DNA from: Arthrobacter cavernae
Lineage (GTDB): Bacteria > Actinomycetota > Actinomycetes > Actinomycetales > Micrococcaceae
Assembly: GCF_017368795.1 (NCBI RefSeq)
Contig: NZ_JAFNLL010000010.1
Location: forward strand, 41,169 to 105,168
Direction: 5' to 3'
Length of the DNA stretch: 64,000 nt
Position 1 is the stretch's first letter. The number at the start of each line of letters is the position of its first letter. Position numbers and translations under genes: made by a program. This document shows positions 27,860 to 40,555 of this stretch, one piece after another. The notes below the pieces were generated by a model, which made no database searches, had not been told where the DNA came from, and saw only the letters and a program-made list of their open reading frames with translations.

Positions 27860-28948
27860 CTAGTAGAACTGGCGGCCGGTGCGGCGGGTGTAGATCTGAC
27901 GTGCGATCCGCTCTCCTGCGGCCGTCCAGGCCTTGTACTTCAGCGGACTGATGACTTGGTCGTAGCAGCCGACAAAATCGGTGACGGTCTTGCTGAAGCT
28001 GGTCTTGAACAAGCCCAGGCCGTGGAACGGGTTGGACGTATCCTTGAGCTTGTCGCTGGGCGGGGTTCCGCAGAAGTCGTATTCGGTGCAGCCCAATTCC
28101 TTAAGCTGGTTGATGGCTGCCCATTGCACGAGGTGGGAGTCTCCGTACTGGCCGCGCTTCTGCAGCGAGCCGCCATCCTTGTAGGTTCCCTTGCGCCCGT
28201 AGTTGATGACGAAGGCGCCAACGGACGGGACATCGTTTTCGTAGACGAACAAGAGGCGGCCCTGGCCATGCTTGATGAAGTTGGTCCAGAACTGCTGGTA
28301 GTAGCCGTATTCGCGGACACGCACCTGGGATTTGGCTTCCACGGTGTTGGTCATGAGCGCGTACATGGAGCGGAAGTTTTCTTCGTTGGGTTCCGCGTTG
28401 TGGACTTCGACGCCTTCACGGATGGCCCGGCGCACGGCATTGCGGCCGCGGGAGTGCAGGTTGCGCAGCAGCTGGTTTTCTTCGGGAGCAATGTCCAGCA
28501 GGGCGGTGGAGTCGTTCGGCTGGAGATTGGGGGTCTTCACCAGTCCCGTGGCCGCGATGGTGTTGCGGGTTTCCTCGGAGAGCACGATGTCCGGCTCGAT
28601 CTTGATGGCGAAGACGCCCAGCTTTTGGTGCTTCACGAAGTCGGCGTTGGCCTTGACGATGCCCGCAATGTCCTCGACGCCGGCCACGTCCGGCCCTTTG
28701 ATGAGGTACCACAGCTTGCCCAGGAGCGGGAAGGACTTCTCGAGGACCAGGTTGTAGCTGGTGTAGTCGGCCGTCTCGTAGACCAGGTGCAGGGGCTTCC
28801 AGCCGAAGTGCTGCTTCACTTCCGCGAATGCCTCGGACTGGAGCAGGTTCCCGCCATTCGGGTTGGCCGTGACGTGCTTGTCCCAGGTATCGATTTCCTC
28901 GGCGGTGGCAAAGCGTGCGGTAAATTCTCGCAAGGGGGCCGTGTCCAA
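27860..28948 (-). CDS. FemX/FemAB-type peptidoglycan interpeptide aminoacyltransferase
   Basis: 362 residues from a TTG at 28948. Contains LLQSEAFAEVKQHFGWKP at the N-terminus, the NLHSRGRNAVRRAIREGVEV segment in the first GNAT-like domain, and GAFVINYGRKGTYKDGGSLQKRG with TEYDFCGTPP in the second, all family features. Uses aminoacyl-tRNA to add the first residue(s) of the peptidoglycan cross-bridge at the membrane; in Arthrobacter the bridge usually begins with Ala or Ser, so a FemX-like role is likely. No coiled-coil seryl-tRNA-synthetase-like arm is visible. Confidence 0.85.
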   Translation of the reverse strand: MDTAPLREFTARFATAEEIDTWDKHVTANPNGGNLLQSEAFAEVKQHFGWKPLHLVYETADYTSYNLVLEKSFPLLGKLWYLIKGPDVAGVEDIAGIVKANADFVKHQKLGVFAIKIEPDIVLSEETRNTIAATGLVKTPNLQPNDSTALLDIAPEENQLLRNLHSRGRNAVRRAIREGVEVHNAEPNEENFRSMYALMTNTVEAKSQVRVREYGYYQQFWTNFIKHGQGRLLFVYENDVPSVGAFVINYGRKGTYKDGGSLQKRGQYGDSHLVQWAAINQLKELGCTEYDFCGTPPSDKLKDTSNPFHGLGLFKTSFSKTVTDFVGCYDQVISPLKYKAWTAAGERIARQIYTRRTGRQFY

Positions 28949-29027
28949 TCAGTTGCGTACTTGAGGCTGCAAGCACCGGCGTGCGGCGCAGGCATGCAGC
29001 CCCAAGTCTATCGGCCCCGGGAAGGCC

Positions 29028-29849
29028 CTACAGCCTGATCTGCTCCGCCGACTCCAACAGGATGGCCTTCGGCTTCTCGCCGAGGGCCCGCTGCCCGCGG
29101 GCGAGACGGTCGGCGTCGGCGAGGGCTTCAAGCGGCAGGCCGGTCAGCCCGGCGATCTCCTCGATGGGCACTTGGAAGGTACGGAACGGGCCCAGAGGCG
29201 GGGGTTCGTCCGTGAGGAGCCGTTCCCTGGTGGCCTTCTCCAGCTCCACCTTGTCCATGAGCGGTGTCTGGTCCACCACGAACCCCACGGCGCCGAGCAC
29301 GGCGTCGTTGGTCCATGCGGCGATCTTCCAGAACTTCCGCGGAACATGCACTCCACGGTAGGGAGGATCGTCGTCACGGAAGACCGGTCCGGTGAAGACG
29401 CTCAGCCTGGCGTCGTGCGCGTCCGCGTGGTTAAGGACATGGTCCTCGAGCCCCACCCAGAGCTGCTTTCCCTGGTTGAAGTCGTCGATCTGCGGTGCGG
29501 CGTTGGTGAAGGCGAAGGTGTCCTGGTTGGCCTTCTTCGCCGTCGCGGCATCCCCCCATACGGGGTCCAGGCGGCGGACCAGGTGCCCGCGGTCGAAGGC
29601 GTTGTTCTTGTAGACCTCAGGCCCGGCCTGCTGCTCCTTGGGGATCCTGGAATCGAAATGCCAGGTGCCCTCCCGGGCCAGGGGGTCCAGTTCGCCGCCG
29701 TTGATGTTCACGCCCACGATCGCCGCCAGCTTGCGGTCGGGGCGGAGCCGCACCGAGAAATGAATGTAGTCGAGAAGAACCGTCGTCTCCGACGGACTGG
29801 GCAGCTCAAGGCCGGCCCGCAGAAAGTCGCTGTCATATCCCCCGCTCAT
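29028..29849 (-). CDS. DNA/RNA non-specific endonuclease (bba-metal)
   Basis: 273 residues. DRGHLVRR (about 86-93) is the DRGH catalytic motif of the NUC1/Serratia-nuclease fold; the metal-binding Asn-x-x-x-Gln is seen in FTNAAPQIDDFNQG, and VFTGPVF and KFWKIA follow as in the family. No signal peptide, so probably cytoplasmic, unlike the secreted Serratia enzyme. Such cytoplasmic versions are common in soil actinobacteria; the role (defence, DNA recycling) is unknown. Stand-alone gene. Confidence 0.9.
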   Translation of the reverse strand: MSGGYDSDFLRAGLELPSPSETTVLLDYIHFSVRLRPDRKLAAIVGVNINGGELDPLAREGTWHFDSRIPKEQQAGPEVYKNNAFDRGHLVRRLDPVWGDAATAKKANQDTFAFTNAAPQIDDFNQGKQLWVGLEDHVLNHADAHDARLSVFTGPVFRDDDPPYRGVHVPRKFWKIAAWTNDAVLGAVGFVVDQTPLMDKVELEKATRERLLTDEPPPLGPFRTFQVPIEEIAGLTGLPLEALADADRLARGQRALGEKPKAILLESAEQIRL

Positions 29850-29936
29850 GGGTACATGATGGCACCCGACACCGACAATAGACAGGGTCCGGCACTGAAC
29901 AGGTCGCGGTGGCGGAAGCCGCTCCGCCGGCAGGCA

Positions 29937-30545
29937 TCAGCCGCGGGTCAGCGAGTTGCCGCTTCCCTCATCCCGGGTCTGCGGGCTTCCCTGCTGGTAG
30001 GCGACGGTATTGTTGCCGCCCTCCAGCCTGATTTCCTCGCTGATGGAGCCGAGGGTGACGGTGTTCTGGCTGCCCTTGATCCTGAGCTTCTCCAGAGCCT
30101 GGGCAGTGAGTGTGTTCCCAGTGCCGCCGGAATCAATGTCAACGTCATCCGACGCTGCAATCGCAACGGTATTGCCCGAGCCCTTGAGGTCGACGTCGAG
30201 GCAGTTGCCTGTGATCGTCACGTGGGCCGCATTGGCCTCCACATCGATCTCCCCGCCCGCATTGCAGTTAATCGTCACTGTGGAGTTGTCGTTGCGTACC
30301 TTGAATTCCTGCCCAGCACCGACGGTGACCACCCCGTCCGGCCCCAGGGTGGCTGTTCCCGGGGCGGACGGTGACGGGGATGCATCATCCGAAGGTGCCG
30401 GCGTACCGCCGGTGCCCGGTGAGACCGAAGGTGCTGTGCCGGTGCCGGGGGCTCCGGACGGAGGTCCGCCGACTCCGCAGCCTGCCGATACAACGAGGAC
30501 GGCCGCGGTACCCAAGACCGCTGGAATGCGGCTGAAGTGTTTCAC
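29937..30545 (-). CDS. DUF3060 lipoprotein
   Basis: 202 residues from the GTG at 30545, which has AAGGAG seven bases upstream; an upstream GTG/ATG lacks this. Signal peptide with lipobox VVSAGCG (lipidated Cys about residue 23), Pro/Ser/Gly-rich spacer to about 70, then a DUF3060 beta-repeat domain with recurrent GSGNTV/GTGNTL/GSQNTV/GGNNTV turns, predicted to form a small beta-solenoid on the cell surface. Function unknown. Divergent from the frameshifted sensor kinase gene 140 bp away. Confidence 0.85.
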   Translation of the reverse strand: MKHFSRIPAVLGTAAVLVVSAGCGVGGPPSGAPGTGTAPSVSPGTGGTPAPSDDASPSPSAPGTATLGPDGVVTVGAGQEFKVRNDNSTVTINCNAGGEIDVEANAAHVTITGNCLDVDLKGSGNTVAIAASDDVDIDSGGTGNTLTAQALEKLRIKGSQNTVTLGSISEEIRLEGGNNTVAYQQGSPQTRDEGSGNSLTRG

Positions 30546-30686
30546 TGTCTTCTCCTTCAAAGTGGATCCAAGTGCTTGAACTGGTTCCATCCTGCTCCCG
30601 CCGGTCCAGACTGTCATGAAGGAAAATGTGCTGTCGGCATTTTGGGGGACTGGCCGGACTGCCCGCCATGCTGCAGACTGCTGATT

Positions 30687-31975
30687 GTGGGGACATCACC
30701 GCAGGCCTCGGATAGCCCGCCTCCCGGCACACTTGCACTCCGGGGCGCGAAGGTGTCTGCCGCCGAACTGGCCGCCGCGGACCAGCGTGGCCGCTCACTC
30801 AAAGCCAAAATCGTGGCCACCCTCAGGCTGGCCCAGCTGCTCCCCTGGCCCGTCGCCATGCTGCTCGGAGCCGACGCCGGCGTCCTCCACTTTGAATTGG
30901 CGGTTGCTGTTTACGCCGTGGTGGCAGTCTGGTCCCTGATGTGGGCAACCATGCTGTTCAGCAGGGTGGAGCTTCCGCGGCCATCGGTTTGGGTTGACGC
31001 CGTACTGATGAGCGTCGCGCTTACGCTGGCCCCTTTGGCCTGTTTCCACTGGATTCCGCAGGCTGGGCCAACGCCGCCCTTGCCCCCGCTTTGGGGACGG
31101 CCGTGGCCGCCGGCCTTGCCCTACGGACCTGGCAGCTCTGGATGGCCTCAGCGATGCTGGCCGCGGCCATGGTGCCCGGGGCCTTGCGCGTCTTCAACGA
31201 AGGCACGGCCGCCGGCAATTTTGCTTTCGCAGCCACCCTTGCCAACGCCGGAATTCTGCTCCTGGCTATCCTGCTTGCAGCCTTTCTCGCCAGCTATCAG
31301 CGGCGCCAGGGCGATCTCGGCACACGGGCCGCGGCGCAGCTGAGCGCGATGATTGAGGCAACGGACAGGGAGTCTGCCAAGGCGGAGGAACGCGTCCACC
31401 AATACCGGATGCTGCACGACACCGTCCTGTCCACCCTCAGCGCCATAGCCCGCGGCGTGGACCCCTCCGATCCGCTGGTGCGGCAACGCTGTGCCGCAGA
31501 TGCCGAATATCTGCGCAGCATCATTTCCTCCGCAGGCCTGAGCAACGCCAACCGGCTGCAAAGCGAACTGGCCACCGTAGGGCACGATCAGGCCGCCCTG
31601 GGTCTCCGCGTCCACCAACATGTCGCAGACCTGCCCGCCAGTCTTCCCAACGACGTGGTGCACGCCATTGCGGAATCCAGCCGCGAGGCACTGAACAACG
31701 TGCTGAAGCACAGCGGCGCAGACCAGGCCTGGATCACCGCCGTCGGCGGCGACGGCAGCGCAGAGGGCGGCAGCGACGGCTCCGGCAAAACCTCCGCCGG
31801 CGTCACCGTCACGGTGACAGACCGCGGCAGGGGTTTCGACCCAGCCGCGGGCGCCTCCGGCATGGGCCTGCAGCAATCAATCATCGGGCGGATGCGGGAA
31901 GTCGGCGGCCAGGCCGTCGTGGACAGCTCCCCCGGCCATGGGACAACGGTGGAACTGCAATGGCCCGCGTCGTGA
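30687..31975 (+). pseudogene. Sensor histidine kinase gene interrupted by a single-base frameshift
   Basis: The first part (GTG at 30687 onward) encodes QRGRSLKAKIVATLRLAQLL and membrane helices up to SVALTLAPLA near 31040; the rest continues in the next frame (LFPLDSAGWANAALAPALG...). Adding one base near 31039 fuses both into one protein of about 430 residues: five or six helices, HisKA_3 segment YRMLHDTVLSTLSAIARG, and an HATPase with SREALNNVLKHSG and GRGFDPAAGASGMGLQQSI. The C-terminal frame overlaps the LuxR-type regulator by 16 bases as in an intact operon. Either a recent inactivation or an assembly error. Confidence 0.8.
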
Positions 31976-32640
31976 ACGTCGCAGCGATCGACGACGACCA
32001 GATGCTGCTGCAGGGAATGCGCGCCTGGCTGGCCCCCGTGGACGACGTGGCAATCGTTGCCACCGCCGCGACAGTCACTGAGTATCTGGAGCGGCACGGC
32101 GGCGACAGGATCGACGTCGTGCTTCTGGATCTGAACCTGCGGGACGGCACCCTGCCGGCCGAGAACGTCACCCGGCTGCTGCGCGGCGGCACGGTGGTGC
32201 TGGTTGTTTCCACGATCGGTGACCGGGAGCATGTGCTGGCCACGATCGAGGCAGGCGCCGCGGGCTACATCACCAAGGACAATGACCTGCCCGCACTGCT
32301 GGATGCGATCCGCACCGTGGCCGACGGCGGCGTGGTGGTGAGTCCGGAACTCGCCTTTGCCTTCAGTACGGACAGGCGGCCGGACCGGCCGCAGCTATCG
32401 CCGCAGGAGGCGCTGGTGCTTCGCATTTATGCGTCGGGAGCCACCTTGCAGGCCACCGCGCGCAAGGCCGGCATCGCATACGGGACCGCCCGGGAGTATC
32501 TGGACCGGGTGAAGCGCAAATACACCGAATCCGGGCGGCCGACACACTCAAAACTGGATCTGGTGGACCGCTACCGGGAGGACCGGATGCGGCTGGATGA
32601 CGTCCCCGGGACAGTTCCCCCTGATCAGGGAAGCCGCTGA
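31960..32640 (+). CDS. NarL/LuxR-like response regulator
   Basis: 226 residues. Receiver domain with DDDQ acidic pair (11-13), phospho-acceptor Asp57 in VVLLDLNLRDG and the signalling Lys in YITKDND. The C-terminal region (about 140-210) is a helix-turn-helix resembling LuxR-type output (LSPQEALVLRIYASGATLQATARKAGI, in outline), although less canonical than NarL. Start overlaps the end of the kinase gene, implying translational coupling. If the kinase is truly frameshifted, this regulator would be an orphan. Confidence 0.85.
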   Translation: MARVVNVAAIDDDQMLLQGMRAWLAPVDDVAIVATAATVTEYLERHGGDRIDVVLLDLNLRDGTLPAENVTRLLRGGTVVLVVSTIGDREHVLATIEAGAAGYITKDNDLPALLDAIRTVADGGVVVSPELAFAFSTDRRPDRPQLSPQEALVLRIYASGATLQATARKAGIAYGTAREYLDRVKRKYTESGRPTHSKLDLVDRYREDRMRLDDVPGTVPPDQGSR

Positions 32641-32668
32641 AAGCCCTTACCCCCGGCAACCAGGTTCG

Positions 32669-34084
32669 CTAGCACTCCACCACGTTGACGGCGAGGCCGC
32701 CCATGGCGGTTTCCTTGTACTTGGAGGACATGTCCCTGCCGGTTTCGCGCATGGTCACGATGACCTCGTCCAGGGAGACGCGGTGCGTGCCGTCGCCCCA
32801 GAGCGCCATCTTGGCGGCGTTGATGGCCTTGGCCGCGGCGATCGCGTTGCGTTCGATGCAGGGGATCTGCACCAGGCCGCCGATGGGGTCGCAGGTCAGG
32901 CCGAGGTTGTGTTCCATCGCGATCTCGGCCGCGTTTTCCACCTGCCCCGGGGAGCCGCCCATGACCTCGGCCAGGCCCGCCGCGGCCATGGAGGACGCGG
33001 AGCCCACCTCGCCCTGGCAGCCGACCTCGGCACCGGAAATGGAGGCCTGCTCCTTGTACAGCACCCCGACGGCACCGGCGGCCAGCAGGAACTTCACCAC
33101 GACGTCGTCCTTGTCCTGCTGCGTGGCCTTGTCCATGCCTGGGGCAAAGTTGAGGGCGTAGTAGAGAACGGCCGGGATGATGCCCGCGGCGCCGTTGGTG
33201 GGGGCCGTGACCACGCGCCCACCCGAGGCGTTTTCCTCGTTGACGGCCAGGGCGATCAGGTTCACCCATTCCTGCCAGTACTTGGGGTCGCGGTCCTTGT
33301 CTTCCTTCAGGAGCCGCTCGTGCCAGTCGGGTGCCCGACGGCGGACCCTGAGTCCGCCGGGCAGCACGCCTTCGCGCTTGAGGCTGACGGCGACGCATTC
33401 CTCCATGACGGACCAGATGTGCAGCAGGCCAGCCCGGATTTCCTCTTCGGAGCGGGAGGCGCGCTCATTGATGAACATGATGTCGGAGATGCCGAGTCCC
33501 TTGGAGGAGCACCGCCCCATCAGTTCCGCGGCGGTGCGGAACGGCAAGGGGAGTTCCTTCTTGGACTCGTCCAGTTCCTTCTGGGCCGCGTCCTCCTCGC
33601 CCTCGCGGACAATGAAGCCGCCGCCCACGGAGAAGAAGGTGGCCTCGTGCAGCACGGCGCCCTCGGCGTCGGACACGGCGAACTTCATGCCATTGGTGTG
33701 GCGTGGGAGCACGGTGAGCGGGTGCAGGATCATGTCGCCCTCGCCGTATGGCAGGGGCACGCCGGAGGCCGGATCCGCGGCGCCGGCCAGGTTCAGGGTG
33801 CCGGTCTCGGCAATCGATGCCAGGCGTTCCTCAACCTCATCGGGGAGGATGACCTCGGGGTGGTAGCCTTCCAGGCCCAGCAGCACGGCGGTCATGGTGC
33901 CGTGGCCCCGGCCTGTTGCGGCCAGCGACCCGTACAGGTCAACACGCAGGGAAGCCACGCGCTCCAGCGCCCCGGAGTCCTTGAGTTCGCCAGCGAAGAC
34001 CGCAGCGGCCCGCATAGGGCCCACGGTGTGGGAACTCGAAGGGCCGATCCCCACGGAGAAAAGATCGAAGACGCCAACAGCCAT
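32669..34084 (-). CDS. sdaA: L-serine ammonia-lyase (serine dehydratase), single chain
   Basis: 471 residues, one-polypeptide type II serine dehydratase. The beta domain starts [18 protein letters not shown]; the alpha domain has [11 protein letters not shown] and [17 protein letters not shown], which supply cysteines for the oxygen-labile [4Fe-4S] cluster. Deaminates L-serine to pyruvate and ammonia. Downstream of the glycine cleavage and glyA genes on the same strand, it completes conversion of glycine through serine to pyruvate. Separated from glyA by 200 bp, so it probably has its own promoter. Confidence 0.95.
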   Translation of the reverse strand: MAVGVFDLFSVGIGPSSSHTVGPMRAAAVFAGELKDSGALERVASLRVDLYGSLAATGRGHGTMTAVLLGLEGYHPEVILPDEVEERLASIAETGTLNLAGAADPASGVPLPYGEGDMILHPLTVLPRHTNGMKFAVSDAEGAVLHEATFFSVGGGFIVREGEEDAAQKELDESKKELPLPFRTAAELMGRCSSKGLGISDIMFINERASRSEEEIRAGLLHIWSVMEECVAVSLKREGVLPGGLRVRRRAPDWHERLLKEDKDRDPKYWQEWVNLIALAVNEENASGGRVVTAPTNGAAGIIPAVLYYALNFAPGMDKATQQDKDDVVVKFLLAAGAVGVLYKEQASISGAEVGCQGEVGSASSMAAAGLAEVMGGSPGQVENAAEIAMEHNLGLTCDPIGGLVQIPCIERNAIAAAKAINAAKMALWGDGTHRVSLDEVIVTMRETGRDMSSKYKETAMGGLAVNVVEC

Positions 34085-34285
34085 TGTCGGATTCCTAACT
34101 TAGTAATACAAGCTTAAGCAGATCGGGCCCCGGTGGACCGGGACCCGGCAGACGGTCCTGTCGTGAGGCCCCATTGGGGCCGGCATCCGGAAGCGTGCGT
34201 CTAAGGGAGCGTCACGTCCGCTCAGCGGGCGTTTTCGCGACCGAGCACGCGTAGGATGTCGGCCCCAACGGGCCAAAGGAGCCTG
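34085..34285. promoter_or_regulatory. glyA-sdaA intergenic region
   Basis: About 200 bp, no gene. A perfect stem GGCCCCA-T-TGGGGCC (34167-34181) and GGCCCC..GGGCC near 34262 may end the glyA transcript; the AT-rich tract 34096-34120 is the likely sdaA promoter. TCCGGAAGCGTGCGTC at 34186-34201 recurs (reverse strand) at 36092-36107. Confidence 0.4.
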
Positions 34286-35608
34286 TCAGGCGAGGTTCGC
34301 AACACCCGGGTAGAGCGGGTGCGCGGCGGCGAGTGCCTCCACGCGGTGACGCAGGCCCGAAAGGTCGGCGCCGGCGTCGGCGATCAGTGCCTCGGCGATG
34401 ATGTCCGCAACTTCACGGAACGCCGCTTCGCCGAAACCACGCGTCGCGAGGGCCGGGGTGCCGATCCGGAGGCCGGAGGTGACCATCGGCGGGCGCGGGT
34501 CGAACGGCACGGCGTTGCGGTTGACGGTGATGTCAATCGCGGCCAGGCGGTCCTCGGCCTGCTGGCCGTCCAGCTCGCAGTTGCGCAGGTCAACCAGGAC
34601 CAGGTGCACGTCCGTGCCGCCGGAGATCACGGAGATCCCCTTGGCCGTGACGTCGTCCTGGACCAGGCGCTCGGCGAGGATCCTGGCACCGGCCAGCACA
34701 CGCTCCTGGCGCTCCTTGAACTCCGGCGAGGCGGCGATCTTGAAGGCCACGGCCTTGCCGGCGATCACGTGCTCCAACGGACCACCCTGCTGGCCCGGGA
34801 AGACCGCGGAGTTGATCTTCTTGGCCACATCGGCGTCGTTGGAGAGGATGATGCCGCCACGCGGACCGGCGAGGGTCTTGTGCGTGGTGGAGGTGGTGAC
34901 GTGCGCGTGCGGCACGGGGCTCGGGTGCAGGCCTGCTGCCACCAGACCGGCGAAGTGCGCCATGTCCACCATCAGGTACGCGCCGACGAGGTCGGCGATG
35001 CGGCGGAACTCGGCGAAGTCGAGCTGGCGGGCGTAGGCGGACCAGCCGGCAACGATCAGCTGCGGCTTGTGCTCGAGCGCCAGGCGCTCCACCTCGGCCA
35101 TGTCGATCCGGTGGTCGTCTTCGCGGACCTGGTACGGGACCACGTTGTACAGCTTGCCGGAGAAGTTGATGCGCATGCCGTGCGTCAGGTGCCCGCCGTG
35201 GGCCAGGTTCAGGCCCATGATGGTGTCGCCCGGCTTGATCAGCGCGTGCATCACCGAGGCATTGGCCTGGGCGCCGGAGTGCGGCTGCACGTTCGCGTAC
35301 TCGGCACCGAACAGTGCCTTGACGCGGTCGATGGCCAGCTGCTCCACAACGTCCACGTGCTCACAGCCACCGTAGTAGCGCTTGCCCGGGTAGCCCTCGG
35401 CGTACTTGTTGGTCAGGACAGAGCCCTGGGCCTGCATGACGGCAACGGCGGTGTGGTTCTCCGAGGCGATCATTTCCAGGCCCGAGCGCTGGCGAGTCAG
35501 TTCGTCGTCGATCTTTGCCGCGATTTCCGGGTCCAGATCGGACAGCAGGGCATCCAGGCTCGGCGAAACAACCTGCTCGAAAGCGGTTGCGGCGCCAGCG
35601 GCCGTCAC
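34286..35608 (-). CDS. glyA: Serine hydroxymethyltransferase GlyA
   Basis: 440 residues. Contains [12 protein letters not shown] and [16 protein letters not shown] near the N-terminus, [11 protein letters not shown], and the pyridoxal-phosphate lysine motif [15 protein letters not shown] (Lys about 244). Interconverts glycine plus methylene-tetrahydrofolate with serine plus tetrahydrofolate. Its ATG overlaps the gcvH stop by four bases, so methylene-tetrahydrofolate made by the cleavage complex is used directly to make serine. This linkage of glyA to gcv is typical of Arthrobacter-like genomes. Confidence 0.97.
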   Translation of the reverse strand: MTAAGAATAFEQVVSPSLDALLSDLDPEIAAKIDDELTRQRSGLEMIASENHTAVAVMQAQGSVLTNKYAEGYPGKRYYGGCEHVDVVEQLAIDRVKALFGAEYANVQPHSGAQANASVMHALIKPGDTIMGLNLAHGGHLTHGMRINFSGKLYNVVPYQVREDDHRIDMAEVERLALEHKPQLIVAGWSAYARQLDFAEFRRIADLVGAYLMVDMAHFAGLVAAGLHPSPVPHAHVTTSTTHKTLAGPRGGIILSNDADVAKKINSAVFPGQQGGPLEHVIAGKAVAFKIAASPEFKERQERVLAGARILAERLVQDDVTAKGISVISGGTDVHLVLVDLRNCELDGQQAEDRLAAIDITVNRNAVPFDPRPPMVTSGLRIGTPALATRGFGEAAFREVADIIAEALIADAGADLSGLRHRVEALAAAHPLYPGVANLA

Positions 35609-35988
35609 AGCTCGCCGCCGTTCTTGGAAGCGTATTCCTCGGCGGACAGCAGCGGGCCGTCGGAGTCGGCGGCAACTTTGAAGAGCCAGCCGGCGCCGTA
35701 GGGGTCGTTGTTGATCAGGGCCGGGTCAGCGACGACGGCGTCGTTGATTTCCGTGACCTCGCCGGTAACCGGGGAGTACAGGTCCGAGACGGACTTGGTG
35801 GACTCGACTTCGCCGCAGGTCTCGCCGGCGGTAACGGTGGAGCCGACCTCGGGCAGGTCAACGTAGACGATGTCGCCCAGGGCGTCGGTGGCCACAGCGG
35901 AAATACCGATGGACACCAGGTTGCCGGCCTCGCGGGCCACCCACTCGTGCTCGTCGGAGTACTGCAGTTCGGGAGCTACTTTAGCCAT
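35605..35988 (-). CDS. gcvH: Glycine cleavage system H protein
   Basis: 127 residues, standard size. The lipoylation site is Lys in [13 protein letters not shown] (about residue 65), flanked by the [12 protein letters not shown] and [11 protein letters not shown] beta-strands of the lipoyl domain. Shuttles the aminomethyl group between GcvP, GcvT and the lipoamide dehydrogenase. Four-base overlap with glyA downstream; 180 bp of structured spacer separates it from gcvT upstream. Confidence 0.97.
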   Translation of the reverse strand: MAKVAPELQYSDEHEWVAREAGNLVSIGISAVATDALGDIVYVDLPEVGSTVTAGETCGEVESTKSVSDLYSPVTGEVTEINDAVVADPALINNDPYGAGWLFKVAADSDGPLLSAEEYASKNGGEL

Positions 35989-36168
35989 GTTTGTTCCTTA
36001 ATCTCGTTACTTCTGTGGTCATTGGTAAGTTAGCGGTCGCCTTGGGTGGCGGATGCCGGAATTCCTCCGCGTGCTGCTCCTTCGTCGCTTTGACGCACGC
36101 TTCCGGAATCCCGCCACCCGCCGTTCGCCCGTCAACTTAGGTGCGGGTCCCCAACGGGACCCATGGGA
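35989..36168 (-). other. Structured gcvT-gcvH spacer with large stem-loop
   Basis: No gene. 36044-36119 can fold into one long imperfect hairpin: GGGTGGCGG/CCGCCACCC outer stem, CCGGAA/TTCCGG, and GCGTGC/GCACGC inner stem. It could stabilise the upstream gcvPT message or be a processing site. A 16-mer in it recurs at 34186-34201. Confidence 0.45.
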
Positions 36169-37302
36169 CTATTTGGTGCGCTTGTAGAACGGCAGGGCGA
36201 TGACCTCAAAGGGTTCGGCCTTGCCGCGCAGGTCGATGTCCAGGGCGGTGCCCAGTTCGGCGTGCTCGACGTCGACGTAGGCCAGTGCCACAGGGTAGCC
36301 CAGGGTCGGGGACGGCTGGCCGGAGGTGACCTCGCCAACCACAATGCCGTCCTTCAGGACCGGGTAGTGGCCGCGGCCGGCGCGGCGGCCCAGGCCCTTG
36401 AGGCCGACCAGCTTGCGGCCGCTCGTGGAGCCGGCGCCCTCTGCCTTGAGTGCTTCCAGTGCCGCGCGGCCCACGAAGTCGGACTCCTTGGCCAGCGAGA
36501 CAACCGGGCCCAGGCCTGCGGCGTAGGGGTTGCCTTCGCGGGAGAGCTCGTTGCCGTAAAGCGGCATGCCGGCTTCCAGGCGCAGCGAGTCGCGGCACGC
36601 CAGGCCGGCGGGGATGAGCTCGCCTTCCTCTGCCACGGCGGCGATTGCCTGCCACAGGGCCGCGGCGGAGTCGTTGGCCACGAAGACCTCGAAGCCGTCC
36701 TCACCGGTGTAGCCGGTGCGGGCGAGCAGCAGCTCTTCGGTGCTCCCGCCGAACGTGAAGGGAACCTCGACGGCGGCGTAGTACTTCAGCTCGGTGACCA
36801 GGGTGTGCTGCTCGGCCGGGACCAGGCGGAGGAGGATTTCCTCGGCCTTGGGGCCCTGGACGGCGATCAGCGAGGTGGTTGCGGAGGCGTCCTCCACCAC
36901 GACGTCGAAGCCGGCGGCACGCTCGGCCAGTGCTGCGGCGACCACCACGGCATTGCCGGCGTTGGGGACCACGAGGAACTTCTCTTCGCCACGGCGGTAG
37001 GTGATGAGGTCATCGATGATGCCCCCGTCTTCCTGGCAGATCAGTGAGTACTTGGCCTTGCCCACGGACATGGCGGAGATCTTGCCGACCAGGGCGTAGT
37101 CCAGGAACGCTGCAGCACCGGGACCGGTGACCCAGACTTCACCCATGTGGGAGAGGTCGAACAGGCCTGCGGACTGGCGGACGGCGTGGTGCTCGGCCAG
37201 TTCGGAGGAGTACTTCAGGGGCATCTGCCAGCCACCGAAATCGGTGAAGGAGGCGCCGAGCTTCTTGTGCTCTTCGTAGAGCGCGGTGTAGTTCTCAGTC
37301 AT
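36169..37302 (-). CDS. gcvT: Glycine cleavage system T protein (aminomethyltransferase)
   Basis: 377 residues. N-terminal GASFTDFGGWQMPLKYSSELAEHHAVR and DLSHMGEVWVTGPGA, plus YTGEDGFEVFV in the middle and GRRAGRGHYPV with GEVTSGQPSPTLGYPVALAYV in the C-terminal barrel, all GcvT hallmarks. Transfers the one-carbon unit from the H protein to tetrahydrofolate and releases ammonia. Eleven bases after gcvP and surely co-transcribed under the glycine riboswitch. Confidence 0.96.
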   Translation of the reverse strand: MTENYTALYEEHKKLGASFTDFGGWQMPLKYSSELAEHHAVRQSAGLFDLSHMGEVWVTGPGAAAFLDYALVGKISAMSVGKAKYSLICQEDGGIIDDLITYRRGEEKFLVVPNAGNAVVVAAALAERAAGFDVVVEDASATTSLIAVQGPKAEEILLRLVPAEQHTLVTELKYYAAVEVPFTFGGSTEELLLARTGYTGEDGFEVFVANDSAAALWQAIAAVAEEGELIPAGLACRDSLRLEAGMPLYGNELSREGNPYAAGLGPVVSLAKESDFVGRAALEALKAEGAGSTSGRKLVGLKGLGRRAGRGHYPVLKDGIVVGEVTSGQPSPTLGYPVALAYVDVEHAELGTALDIDLRGKAEPFEVIALPFYKRTK

Positions 37303-37313
37303 CGCGGAAATCC

Positions 37314-40166
<2,853 letters not shown>

Positions 40167-40214
40167 GAAGGAACTCCATTACTAAGGCGGCGCAGGGTAC
40201 GCCGCAGTGGTTCG

Positions 40215-40432
40215 GGTTCCTCCCCGCTCTGTATTGGACCTGAGAGTTTCCGCAGACACAGGTCTGCTTGCACCGTCGGTGAGCACAGCGTGTTCGGGTG
40301 TCATTGACACCCGTGGACAGCTTGCTGCTTTCCAGAGTTGCCTTGCCGCGGCGGTACATGGGCCTGAGAGATTCCTGGGGAGGATTTGCTCCTACGGCGC
40401 CCGCATCACTTGCTTGCAGGACTCTCCCGCCG
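40215..40432 (-). ncRNA. Tandem glycine riboswitch upstream of gcvP
   Basis: On the minus strand the leader contains two aptamers: GGGAGAGTCC...GGAATCTCTCAGG (first, from about 40432) and GGCAACTCTGGAAAGC...GGAAACTCTCAGG (second), joined by a short linker near 40350. The paired GGAxAxTCTCAGG and xxxGGAGAG/CTCTGG blocks are the glycine aptamer core. Two aptamers before a gcv operon are the classic arrangement, switching the operon on when glycine is abundant. The end near 40215 is approximate. Confidence 0.92.
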
Positions 40433-40555
40433 CAGATCAAAGGCGTATTTAGTTGTTCTAACACAAGTTGCGGCTGCCGGTGACGACGGCCACAAACACC
40501 AATTGTCCTATGGACGGGGCCTGTCCGCAAATGGCAGATTCCGCGATCCCGGGAC
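40433..40555. other. Intergenic region upstream of the glycine riboswitch
   Basis: Carries the gcvP promoter on the minus strand; TAAATA (complement of 40446-40451) is a possible -10 box, no convincing -35. No gene seen. Confidence 0.3.

Noticed and set aside
27344..29038. Plus-strand open frame of 564 codons
   Set aside because: Antisense to the ThrE and FemX-like genes.
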